Translations under genes and position numbers: made by a program | Shown: piece after piece, positions 1-6,365 of the stretch | Position numbering within the stretch: position 1 is the first letter of the stretch | Layout: each line of letters starts with the position of its first letter | Origin: Cellvibrio sp. | GTDB lineage: Bacteria > Pseudomonadota > Gammaproteobacteria > Pseudomonadales > Cellvibrionaceae | Length of the DNA: 11,697 bases | Assembly (NCBI GenBank): GCA_021323495.1 | Contig: JAJQJO010000073.1 | Location: 1-11,697 of the forward strand | Direction: 5' to 3' | Notes under the pieces: model-generated | What the model saw: only the letters and a program-made list of their open reading frames with translations | Database searches by the model: none | Told to the model about the DNA's origin: nothing

Positions 1-77
1 CAAATGCAATTTTATGTGGTGTTACTGACGGTGTATGCTGGCTTTACGATGTGTTTACCTGCGGAATATCCTTGAAA

Positions 78-581
78 ATGCCAACAATCAATAAAATATC
101 CCCTTCAGATCTACCTGCAATCTATAAAGCATTTGAAAAATGCTTCACCAATTACGCCCCTAGCAACGAATCCCTGCTACAGTTTTTAACCGAAACCGTA
201 AATTGGGATATAAGTTTTACCGCAGAACAGGATGGAAAAATCGTCGGTTTTTATTTGATCGGTGAACGAAAATTGTCTGCTGCAATTGCCGCAGAAAATG
301 CAGTGCTGCATGAAGATTTATCAAGATACGATTTGATGCGCGGAATAGAAGGCGTTGCGCTGGGGGTGATTCCCGAATTCCGCAAAACAGGTTTGACTGA
401 AAAATTAAAACAACAAGTCAAAACTATTCCCGGTGTGGATTTTATTTACGGCATGCAATATAAATCGTTGGGTAATTTGCATTACTGGCTGCGCTCCCGG
501 CGATTAATCGCCGAGAGTTTTACCACAGAGCCGGTTTATTTCACCCTGGAAGATGTTTCGCACAAAGCAAAGGCCCGTTAA
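78..581 (+). CDS. GNAT-family N-acetyltransferase-like protein
   Basis: The 167-residue protein looks like a small acetyl-CoA-dependent N-acetyltransferase; its substrate cannot be told. It opens with a typical GNAT beta1-alpha1 segment (ISPSDLPAIYKAFEKCF). A central strand (GKIVGFYLIGE, about residues 53-63) follows. Motif A lies at about residues 92-111: the strand EGVALGVIPEF leads into R-K-T-G-L-T, which matches the acetyl-CoA pyrophosphate loop R/Q-x-x-G-x-G/A except for T in the last place. I chose ATG 78 because the fold starts there. The frame is open to the left edge of the window and has a GTG at 51, so a longer protein cannot be excluded. No clear Shine-Dalgarno is seen before 78. 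The gene is more A/T-rich than the pyrH-lpxD cluster. Its stop overlaps the stop of the convergent cyclase gene by 4 bases. Family is fairly sure; function is unknown. Confidence 0.72.
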   Translation: MPTINKISPSDLPAIYKAFEKCFTNYAPSNESLLQFLTETVNWDISFTAEQDGKIVGFYLIGERKLSAAIAAENAVLHEDLSRYDLMRGIEGVALGVIPEFRKTGLTEKLKQQVKTIPGVDFIYGMQYKSLGNLHYWLRSRRLIAESFTTEPVYFTLEDVSHKAKAR

Positions 582-1897
582 AGCTGTTCCTCCGCATAAA
601 CACAACAATTCCTGCCGTGTTCTTTTGCTTTATAAAGCGCGTTATCCGCACGCTTGAAGCAGCTTGCAAAATCTTCGCTGGGTTGCCGTTCGCTCACACC
701 GAAACTTGCGCTCACAGTCAGGGGATTTGCCGGGTCGAATTCAGTACTGAACAAGGCTTCGCGAATCATTTCGGCCATGGCCATGGCAGTTTTTTTACTG
801 GCGGAAGGCATAATCACAATAAATTCCTCGCCACCCCAACGGCCCACATAATCGCCCGCGCGCAGGTGGGTTTGGATAACTTTGGCTACATGCTGCAATA
901 CCAGATCACCAGTATCGTGCCCATGCTGGTCGTTAATACGCTTGAAGTGGTCGATATCAATGACCAATAAGGAATAGCGGGGATCATTAGGTGTTTGAAG
1001 ATAGCTGTTACCCGATAAGCTCGCAATTATCTGGTCGATACCAAAACGGTTGTAGAGTTGGGTCAAGGGGTCAACGGTTGATAGACGGCGGAACTTGCTG
1101 GTTTCCTCCTTAAGCTGTTCATTGGTACTGCTAAGTTCATTGATAACCTGCGTGTCGTGCTTGGTCTGCTTGCCCAGTTCGACGAGGCGTCTGATGGCAT
1201 AGATAAAAATACCTGCCATCCACAGGCATAGGATGGCGAGATACCAATACTCAATCTTGACCCATTGGCCCTGCAGTTCCAGTTTCTCGATCGTAAATAG
1301 ATGTTCACCTGCTTTTTCCGGCTCACCGAAATCTATGGTAATGACCATGGCGTTATTCATTTCCGGAGCTGCATCTGACAGGGGGATGTTGTATTGCATC
1401 AGCCACCAGTCTGCGGCCGCGAACGCAGAAAGGGCGATGCGGTTCTCCTTGTTTAATTCTTTTGTATGAAGCTGGACAGCATTGAATTTAGTGCTGTTTC
1501 CGTCGTTGGCCTTGGAGTAGGCAGGGTTGTGGTTGCGAATTGCAATCCGTACTTTGTTGGCGTTACCGGTGTAATTCAATTTAACAATCAAATGCTCATA
1601 GCGCGATAAATCCATTCCTTCATGGCCGGACCTGGATAGATCGACAGTCCAGGCGCAAGGGAAGTAATTTATCGGGAGATTCTCCTGATAGTTGCATTTC
1701 CAGGCGGTGTGCTGATCGTTGGTCCACTCAGACGATAAGGTACCGTCCGGGAGCGTTTCGGTCAGCAAGTAAAGTGGCCTGGCGCCATCGGGGATCAGAG
1801 TCAGCCGCTTATTGGGTAGCACGTGCACGCCAGCAATGAGCAGAATAGTGACCAGGATGGCTACCAACAAAATAGAGTTAAAGCTTTTATCATTCAT
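578..1897 (-). CDS. Membrane-anchored GGDEF diguanylate cyclase with periplasmic sensor domain
   Basis: This 439-residue protein should make cyclic di-GMP from two GTP at the inner membrane. From the chosen ATG it has a membrane segment (about residues 8-27), a periplasmic domain of about 190 residues, a second membrane segment (about 216-236), a short charged linker likely to be coiled coil (240-270) and a GGDEF domain (about 273-436). The active site is G-G-E-E-F at 355-359. The metal-binding acidic residue is in VIDIDHF (about D314), and N322 and D331 fit the substrate-binding positions. An RAGD at 346-349, five residues before GGEEF, is a product-inhibition I-site, so it is probably an active, feedback-controlled cyclase. 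The periplasmic part is rich in predicted beta strands and holds C68 and C81. It faintly resembles a galactose-binding-like sandwich, which I infer only by eye. A TTG at 1963 would add 22 polar residues before the first membrane segment; ATG 1897 is preferred. Confidence 0.9.
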   Translation of the reverse strand: MNDKSFNSILLVAILVTILLIAGVHVLPNKRLTLIPDGARPLYLLTETLPDGTLSSEWTNDQHTAWKCNYQENLPINYFPCAWTVDLSRSGHEGMDLSRYEHLIVKLNYTGNANKVRIAIRNHNPAYSKANDGNSTKFNAVQLHTKELNKENRIALSAFAAADWWLMQYNIPLSDAAPEMNNAMVITIDFGEPEKAGEHLFTIEKLELQGQWVKIEYWYLAILCLWMAGIFIYAIRRLVELGKQTKHDTQVINELSSTNEQLKEETSKFRRLSTVDPLTQLYNRFGIDQIIASLSGNSYLQTPNDPRYSLLVIDIDHFKRINDQHGHDTGDLVLQHVAKVIQTHLRAGDYVGRWGGEEFIVIMPSASKKTAMAMAEMIREALFSTEFDPANPLTVSASFGVSERQPSEDFASCFKRADNALYKAKEHGRNCCVYAEEQL

Positions 1898-1957
1898 TAT
1901 CAGATTGTTACCTGAAGAGTTTGACTTCAAGTATTGCCCAAGAGAGGCAATTTTCAA

Positions 1958-1970
1958 TGTCAATTTGACA
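1958..1970. promoter_or_regulatory. 13-base perfect palindrome in the divergent intergenic region
   Basis: TGTCAATTTGACA is a perfect inverted repeat of two 6-base arms around one T. It lies between the divergent cyclase gene and pyrH, 61 bases before the cyclase ATG and about 80 bases before the candidate pyrH -10. Each arm reads TTGACA on one of the two strands, so it could be a pair of overlapping -35 boxes or an operator. On neither strand do I find a good -10 at 16-18 bases. Operator function is inferred from symmetry and position alone. Confidence 0.3.
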
Positions 1971-2048
1971 ATTAGCTAGTCCACAATTCTGCCTTGTTCC
2001 CAATCCCATCAAAAGCCTCTAACTCTCGTCACCTGTTTTATTGATTTC

Positions 2049-2057
2049 TGGTACACT
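2049..2057 (+). promoter_or_regulatory. Candidate extended -10 promoter of pyrH-frr
   Basis: TGGTACACT matches an extended -10 element (TGn followed by TACACT, two bases off TATAAT). No good -35 stands 16-18 bases upstream (the sequence there is near TCACCT), which is common for extended -10 promoters. Transcription would start near 2064 and leave a leader of about 60 bases before the pyrH ATG. Since no gene on the same strand lies directly upstream, pyrH needs a promoter in this gap, and this is the best candidate I see. Confidence 0.45.
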
Positions 2058-2125
2058 GCACCGATTTTTTTGCACGTCGGTCTAGTTGGTTGTACGTGGC
2101 TAACCCATTGTTTTGGAGAGGAATT

Positions 2126-2860
2126 ATGTCTGGCCCTCGCGATAAAAAGTACAAACGTATCCTGTTGAAGCTCAGTGGTGAAGAATTGATGGGTACGGAA
2201 GGATTTGGTATTGATCCTAAAGTGCTCGACAAAATGGCCCTGGAAATTGGCCAATTGGTAGGGATAGGTGTACAGGTCGGTTTGGTTATTGGCGGCGGCA
2301 ATTTGTTCCGCGGCGCGGCATTGAGTGCAGCAGGTCTGGATCGTGTTACCGGCGATCATATGGGGATGTTGGCTACCGTTATGAATGCCCTGGCGATGCG
2401 CGATGCGCTCGAGCGCTCCAATATATCGTCCCGCGTTATGTCAGCCATCCCCATGAGCGGTGTAGTTGAACATTACGATCGCCGCCGCGCAGTGCGTTTT
2501 TTGAACTCCGGTGAAGTGGTTATTTTTGCTGCGGGTACCGGCAATCCATTTTTCACCACTGACTCTGCCGCCTGTTTACGCGGTATTGAAGTCGATGCAG
2601 ACATAGTGCTTAAAGCCACTAAAGTCGATGGCGTTTATACAGCCGACCCGAAAAAAGATCCCACCGCGACCAAATATGATCGTCTGTCATACGACGAAGT
2701 ATTGGATAAAAAATTGGGTGTAATGGATCTGACTGCTATTTGTTTGTGCCGCGAGCACGATATGCCGGTGCGGGTATTCCGCATGAATAAGACCGGTGCA
2801 CTGTTAAATATCGTTGTGGGCAGCAACGAAGGTACTTTGATTGAAGAGGATAAATCATGA
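2126..2860 (+). CDS. pyrH: UMP kinase (uridylate kinase)
   Basis: PyrH phosphorylates UMP to UDP with ATP in the cytoplasm, a controlled step of pyrimidine nucleotide synthesis. The 244 residues match the bacterial hexameric UMP kinase of the amino-acid-kinase fold over the full length. Seen are the N-terminal KRILLKLSGEELMG, the glycine-rich VIGGGNLFRGA, the nucleotide-binding GDHMGMLATVMNALAMRDAL, the very conserved GTGNPFFTTDSAACLRG and the KATKVDGVYTADPKKDPTA segment. ATG 2126 is chosen because it starts the usual N-terminus and has GGAG at 2115-2118, seven bases upstream; a start at 2090 would add 12 unusual residues and lacks such a site. The stop overlaps the frr start as ATGA, pointing to translational coupling. 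Unusually, rpsB and tsf are not next to it; a divergent diguanylate cyclase gene is. Confidence 0.98.
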   Translation: MSGPRDKKYKRILLKLSGEELMGTEGFGIDPKVLDKMALEIGQLVGIGVQVGLVIGGGNLFRGAALSAAGLDRVTGDHMGMLATVMNALAMRDALERSNISSRVMSAIPMSGVVEHYDRRRAVRFLNSGEVVIFAAGTGNPFFTTDSAACLRGIEVDADIVLKATKVDGVYTADPKKDPTATKYDRLSYDEVLDKKLGVMDLTAICLCREHDMPVRVFRMNKTGALLNIVVGSNEGTLIEEDKS

Positions 2861-3414
2861 TTAATGACATCAAAAAAGATGCTGAAGCGCGCATGAAAAA
2901 AGCGGTTGAAGTGCTCAGTCTGAACTTTAATAAAATTCGCACTGGTCGCGCCCATCCGAGTTTGCTTGATGGTTTGATGGTGAATTACTACGGTACTCCA
3001 ACACCGCTTGCCCAGGTGGGCAATATCAATATTGAAGATGCGCGCACCCTGTCTATCAGCCCTTGGGAGCGCAATCTGGTACCTGAAATTGAAAAAGCGA
3101 TTATGAAATCGGATCTGGGTTTAAACCCATCTACCAACAATGGTTTGATTCGCATCCCGCTGCCGATGTTGACTGAAGAAACCCGCAAGAACTTTATCAA
3201 ACAAGCGCGCGCTGAAGCAGAAAATGGCCGTGTTGCGGTGCGCAATGTGCGCCGCGATGTACTGGGCGATGTGAAAGCCTTGCTGAAAGACAAAGCAATT
3301 GGCGAAGACGATGATCGTCGCGCACAGGATGAAATCCAGAAAATTACCGATAAGTACATCGCGGAAGTGGATAAAGCCCTGGCTGCGAAAGAAGTGGATT
3401 TGATGGCTGTTTAA
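2857..3414 (+). CDS. frr: Ribosome recycling factor
   Basis: RRF works with EF-G to split the post-termination ribosome after peptide release. The protein is 185 residues, the standard length. It has the two-domain pattern: helical segments at both ends form the three-helix bundle (FNKIRTGRAHPSLLDGLMV near residues 25-43, and EETRKNFIKQARAEAENGRV followed by RNVRRD near 105-133), with the small beta domain between (YYGTPTPLAQVGNINIEDAR). The C-terminal helix with DEIQKITDKYIAEVDKAL is also typical. It begins inside the pyrH stop codon (ATGA), so both are surely read from one message. After it comes the longest gap inside the gene cluster. Nothing is missing or odd. Confidence 0.98.
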   Translation: MINDIKKDAEARMKKAVEVLSLNFNKIRTGRAHPSLLDGLMVNYYGTPTPLAQVGNINIEDARTLSISPWERNLVPEIEKAIMKSDLGLNPSTNNGLIRIPLPMLTEETRKNFIKQARAEAENGRVAVRNVRRDVLGDVKALLKDKAIGEDDDRRAQDEIQKITDKYIAEVDKALAAKEVDLMAV

Positions 3415-3558
3415 TCCGCATTCCCGATCGGGTTGGTGCTGCCTGGCCAACCCTATCCCACCACAGCACTACTAGAAAAACCAATACACAATACCAATAC
3501 AAAAGCAAAAAACGGGTATCGATTGATTCGATAAAAACCTGCTGCCGGGAGAGTATGC
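3415..3558 (+). other. frr-uppS intergenic region with small repeats
   Basis: This is the longest non-coding stretch inside the cluster. It holds a hairpin with 7-base arms, GGGTTGG at 3430-3436 and CCAACCC at 3447-3453, without a following T-run. A palindrome CCCGATCGGG at 3423-3432 shares three bases with that hairpin, so the two could be alternative folds. The 9-base direct repeat ACCAATACA occurs at 3480-3488 and 3493-3501. The inverted repeat TATCGA/TCGATA with a 5-base spacer is at 3517-3533. The second half is A-rich. A promoter for the uppS unit or a processing site is possible, but I see no clear -10/-35 pair. The uppS ribosome binding site GGGAG lies at 3547-3551. Confidence 0.4.
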
Positions 3559-4293
3559 GTGACTGACAATAGTCTTCGCCATGTGGCGATCATTATGGAT
3601 GGCAACAACCGCTGGGCCAAACAGCGCGGTATGGCGGGTGTCTCCGGCCATAAGGTCGGTGTAGAACGCATCCGCGATGTGATGGCTGCGTGTCAGGAAG
3701 CAGGTGTGGAAGTGCTCACGGTGTTTGCCTTCAGCAGTGAGAATTGGCGTCGTCCCCCGGTGGAAGTGGAAGCGCTAATGTCGCTGTTTCTGCTGTATCT
3801 CAAAAATGAAGCGAAAGCACTTAAAAAGAAAAATGTGGCACTGCGGGTTATTGGCAATCGCGAGCGTTTTAGCCCTTCCATCCAAAGAGCGATCGCGGCA
3901 GCGGAAGAGATGACCCGCGGTGGCAAAACGACCCTGGTAATCGCAGCAGATTACGGTGGCCGCTGGGATATTGCCCAGGCGGCAAAAACAATCGCCCATC
4001 GGGTAGCGGCAGGTGAATTGGATCCGGCATCGATCACTGAAGATTCGTTGCAGGAGCATACCTGCCTTGCTGATTTGCCACCGTTGGATTTGTTGATCCG
4101 CACCGGCGGTGAGGTGCGCATCAGTAATTTTTTGTTATGGCAATGCGCTTATGCCGAACTGTTTTTCAGCGATAAACTTTGGCCCGATTTTGACGCAGAC
4201 GAATTGAAAAAAGCGGCGGCCAGTTTTCATGAGCGCCAGCGCCGTTTTGGCATGACGGGCGATCAGATCGATGCGGGAGAACTCAATGCTTAA
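3559..4293 (+). CDS. uppS: Di-trans,poly-cis-undecaprenyl-diphosphate synthase
   Basis: UppS is the cytosolic cis-prenyltransferase that adds eight isopentenyl units to farnesyl diphosphate. The resulting C55 carrier is needed for peptidoglycan and O-antigen assembly. The 244-residue protein shows the catalytic N-terminal motif HVAIIMDGNNRWAKQRG with the essential Asp at residue 14, the segment VLTVFAFSSENWRRP, and the C-terminal signature RTGGEVRISN (181-190) followed by FLLWQCAYAELFF with the metal-binding Glu near 200. GTG 3559 is the start: GGGAG at 3547-3551 is seven bases upstream, and the nearby ATG at 3555 is out of frame and meets a stop at once. Its last 8 bases overlap cdsA, suggesting coupled translation. 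Dxr, two genes downstream, supplies its precursor pathway. Confidence 0.97.
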   Translation: MTDNSLRHVAIIMDGNNRWAKQRGMAGVSGHKVGVERIRDVMAACQEAGVEVLTVFAFSSENWRRPPVEVEALMSLFLLYLKNEAKALKKKNVALRVIGNRERFSPSIQRAIAAAEEMTRGGKTTLVIAADYGGRWDIAQAAKTIAHRVAAGELDPASITEDSLQEHTCLADLPPLDLLIRTGGEVRISNFLLWQCAYAELFFSDKLWPDFDADELKKAAASFHERQRRFGMTGDQIDAGELNA

Positions 4294-5140
4294 ACAACGC
4301 GTCTTTACTGCCCTGGTGCTTGCCGCTATTTTTCTGGCGGCGCTATTTGGCCTTCCGTCGGGTTATTTTTCTTTTTTTATCGGCTTTGTGGTTTTGATTG
4401 GTGCTTGGGAATGGGCAAATTTGTCCGGGTTCCCTGCTATCTGGCAGCGCCTTGCCTACGGATTGGTGTTGTTGGCACTGCTGGTTGGTGCAGCGCTTTA
4501 CCTGGGCTTCCAGGGCGAAGCGAGTCCAAGGCTCAACGAGGCGGCAATTCGTGAATTGTTAATTGTAGGGTGCGGCTGGTGGGCGCTGGCACTTTTATTA
4601 GTGCAAGGTTACCCAAGTAGCAGTGTCCTATGGGGTCATAAAACCTTGCGCTTGTTAATGGGCTTGCTGGTGCTGATCCCTACCTGGGTCGCCCTGGTAT
4701 ATGTTCGCCAACAAGAGAATGGTGCATGGTTGGTGCTGTTATTGATGTTGGTTGTCGCGGTTGCAGACAGCGGCGGTTATTTTGTTGGTCGCCGTTTTGG
4801 CAAGCATAAGCTGGCACCTGCGGTTAGTCCGGGCAAAACCTGGGAAGGTTTTGCGGGTGGATTGTTAGCTAATTGTCTATTGGCGCTGATATTGAGCCAA
4901 GTGTTGAATGTGAGCCTGATAATCATGCTGGTATTGATTGTCCCTACCAGTCTGGTTTCCGTCCTCGGCGATTTGCTGGAGAGTATGGTCAAACGTCACG
5001 CAGGTGTAAAAGACAGCGGCAGCATATTGCCCGGGCATGGCGGCATCCTTGACCGCGTCGATGGCATTACCGCCGGGGCGCCAGTATTTGCGCTGGCGCT
5101 GCTGGCGAGTGGCGCCTTTGCGTCGGGCGTGGGTGGTTAA
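4286..5140 (+). CDS. cdsA: Phosphatidate cytidylyltransferase (CDP-diglyceride synthase)
   Basis: CdsA joins CTP and phosphatidic acid to CDP-diacylglycerol in the inner membrane, the precursor of all the main phospholipids. The 284-residue protein is hydrophobic throughout, with about seven to eight membrane segments. It has the family signature near its C-terminus: S233 to D259, with the key stretches SMVKRHAGVKDSGSILPGHG and GILDRVDG. Another conserved piece, DSGGYFVGRRFGKHKLAP with SPGKTWEGFAGG, lies at about 161-192. ATG 4286 is preferred over ATG 4271 because GGGAG at 4275-4279 is six bases upstream of it and inside the longer reading. The start overlaps the end of uppS by 8 bases, and only three bases separate it from dxr. 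Confidence 0.97.
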   Translation: MLKQRVFTALVLAAIFLAALFGLPSGYFSFFIGFVVLIGAWEWANLSGFPAIWQRLAYGLVLLALLVGAALYLGFQGEASPRLNEAAIRELLIVGCGWWALALLLVQGYPSSSVLWGHKTLRLLMGLLVLIPTWVALVYVRQQENGAWLVLLLMLVVAVADSGGYFVGRRFGKHKLAPAVSPGKTWEGFAGGLLANCLLALILSQVLNVSLIIMLVLIVPTSLVSVLGDLLESMVKRHAGVKDSGSILPGHGGILDRVDGITAGAPVFALALLASGAFASGVGG

Positions 5141-5143
5141 TTT

Positions 5144-6343
5144 ATGCAAGCTGCACTTCAGCAAATCACTATCCTCGGTGCTACTGGCTCTATAGGTGTC
5201 AGTACGCTGGATGTTATCGCACGTCACCCTGAGCGTTATCGCGTATTTGCATTGAGTGCCGACCGCCGCTGGCAGTTGCTAGCCACTCAGTGTCTGATGC
5301 ATAAGCCCCGCTATGCCGTGCTTAATGATCCGGCGGCGGCAATTGAATTGGAGCGCGAGCTGCGTCGCCAGGGAAGCACCACCGAAGTATTGCAGGGAGC
5401 AGATGCGCTGGCGGCAATTGCATCGGATGGGCAAGTCGATACGGTAATGGCAGCAATTGTTGGTGCGGTAGGTCTGTTGCCGACCCTTGCGGCAGTCAAG
5501 GCGGGGAAAAAAGTCTTGCTAGCTAATAAAGAGGCTTTGGTCATGGCGGGTGGTTTGTTTACTCGCGCCGTGGTCGGGCATGGTGCGGTGTTATTGCCGA
5601 TCGACAGTGAACACAATGCTATCTTTCAATGCCTGCCTAACCATCGCCCGGATTATCTCGCTGAGGGATTGACCTCAAGCGGTGTACGCAAAATCCTGCT
5701 GACCGCTTCCGGCGGACCCTTCCGTAATACACCTATTGCCGATCTGGCCAAGGTGACGCCCGAGCAAGCCTGCGCCCATCCCAACTGGAGTATGGGGCAA
5801 AAAATTTCAGTTGATTCGGCGACTATGTTGAATAAAGGCCTGGAGTTAATTGAGGCTTGTTGGTTGTTCAATACCCGCCCACAACAAGTGCAGGTGGTAA
5901 TCCATCCACAGAGCGTTATCCACTCCATGGTTGAATATATTGATGGCTCGGTATTGGCCCAACTGGGCAACCCTGATATGCGCACACCGATCGCCCATGC
6001 ATTGGCTTGGCCGGAGCGGATCGAATCAGGTGTGTCCAGTCTCGATCTTATCGCCACTGCAAGGCTGGATTTCAGTGCGCCGGATTATGAACGCTTTCCC
6101 TGTTTGCGTTTGGCGCAGCAGGCGGCCGAGGTGTCAGGTACAGCACCGGCAATTTTGAACGCTGCCAATGAATGTGCGGTAGCGGCTTTCCTTAATCGCA
6201 AGATCCGTTTTGACCAGATAGCGATTGTCATCGATCACGTATTGTCCCGCCTTCCTGTAATAGAACCCCATAGTCTGGCACAGGTCCAAAGTGCCGATGC
6301 TGAAGCCCGCGCTATGGCACAGCAGTTGATCGCAAGTTGGTAA
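5144..6343 (+). CDS. dxr: 1-deoxy-D-xylulose 5-phosphate reductoisomerase
   Basis: Dxr (also called IspC) rearranges and reduces 1-deoxy-D-xylulose 5-phosphate to 2-C-methyl-D-erythritol 4-phosphate with NADPH and a divalent metal, the committed step of the MEP isoprenoid pathway. The 399 residues match the usual length. The NADPH loop is GATGSIG at 12-18. LLANKEALVMAGG follows. The metal ligands are in DSEH (D154, E156), with the partner Glu at 234 in NKGLELIEACW. The substrate region has LLTASGGPFR and HPNWSMGQKISVDSATML, and VIHPQSVIHSMVEY is present. It starts three bases after cdsA and has only a weak ribosome site (a GGTGG stretch inside the cdsA end), so it probably depends on coupling. 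Its place after cdsA, not between frr and uppS as in E. coli, agrees with the Pseudomonas-type order. Confidence 0.98.
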   Translation: MQAALQQITILGATGSIGVSTLDVIARHPERYRVFALSADRRWQLLATQCLMHKPRYAVLNDPAAAIELERELRRQGSTTEVLQGADALAAIASDGQVDTVMAAIVGAVGLLPTLAAVKAGKKVLLANKEALVMAGGLFTRAVVGHGAVLLPIDSEHNAIFQCLPNHRPDYLAEGLTSSGVRKILLTASGGPFRNTPIADLAKVTPEQACAHPNWSMGQKISVDSATMLNKGLELIEACWLFNTRPQQVQVVIHPQSVIHSMVEYIDGSVLAQLGNPDMRTPIAHALAWPERIESGVSSLDLIATARLDFSAPDYERFPCLRLAQQAAEVSGTAPAILNAANECAVAAFLNRKIRFDQIAIVIDHVLSRLPVIEPHSLAQVQSADAEARAMAQQLIASW

Positions 6344-6365
6344 CTCTTATCCTGAGGTTGTATCC

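Noticed and set aside
774..787. Palindromic GCCATGGCCATGGC repeat
   Set aside because: It lies inside the diguanylate cyclase gene and simply encodes an alternating Ala-Met run (AMAMA) on the minus strand.
617..970. 117-codon open frame on the plus strand opposite the GGDEF domain
   Set aside because: It is fully antisense to a well-supported gene, has no recognisable domain and no ribosome site; it reads as a shadow frame.
1965..1970. TTGACA as a consensus -35 box of a pyrH promoter
   Set aside because: At 16-18 bases downstream the sequence (around TCTGCC) has no -10 likeness, and it lies far from the pyrH start. It is better explained as an arm of the palindrome.
2009..2359. 116-codon minus-strand open frame over the pyrH promoter and start
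   Set aside because: It covers the pyrH 5' end in antisense, its product has no family likeness, and it would overlap the only candidate promoter.
3430..3453. Hairpin after frr as a Rho-independent terminator
   Set aside because: The 7-base stem is followed by CTATCCCACC with no T-run, so an intrinsic terminator is not supported.
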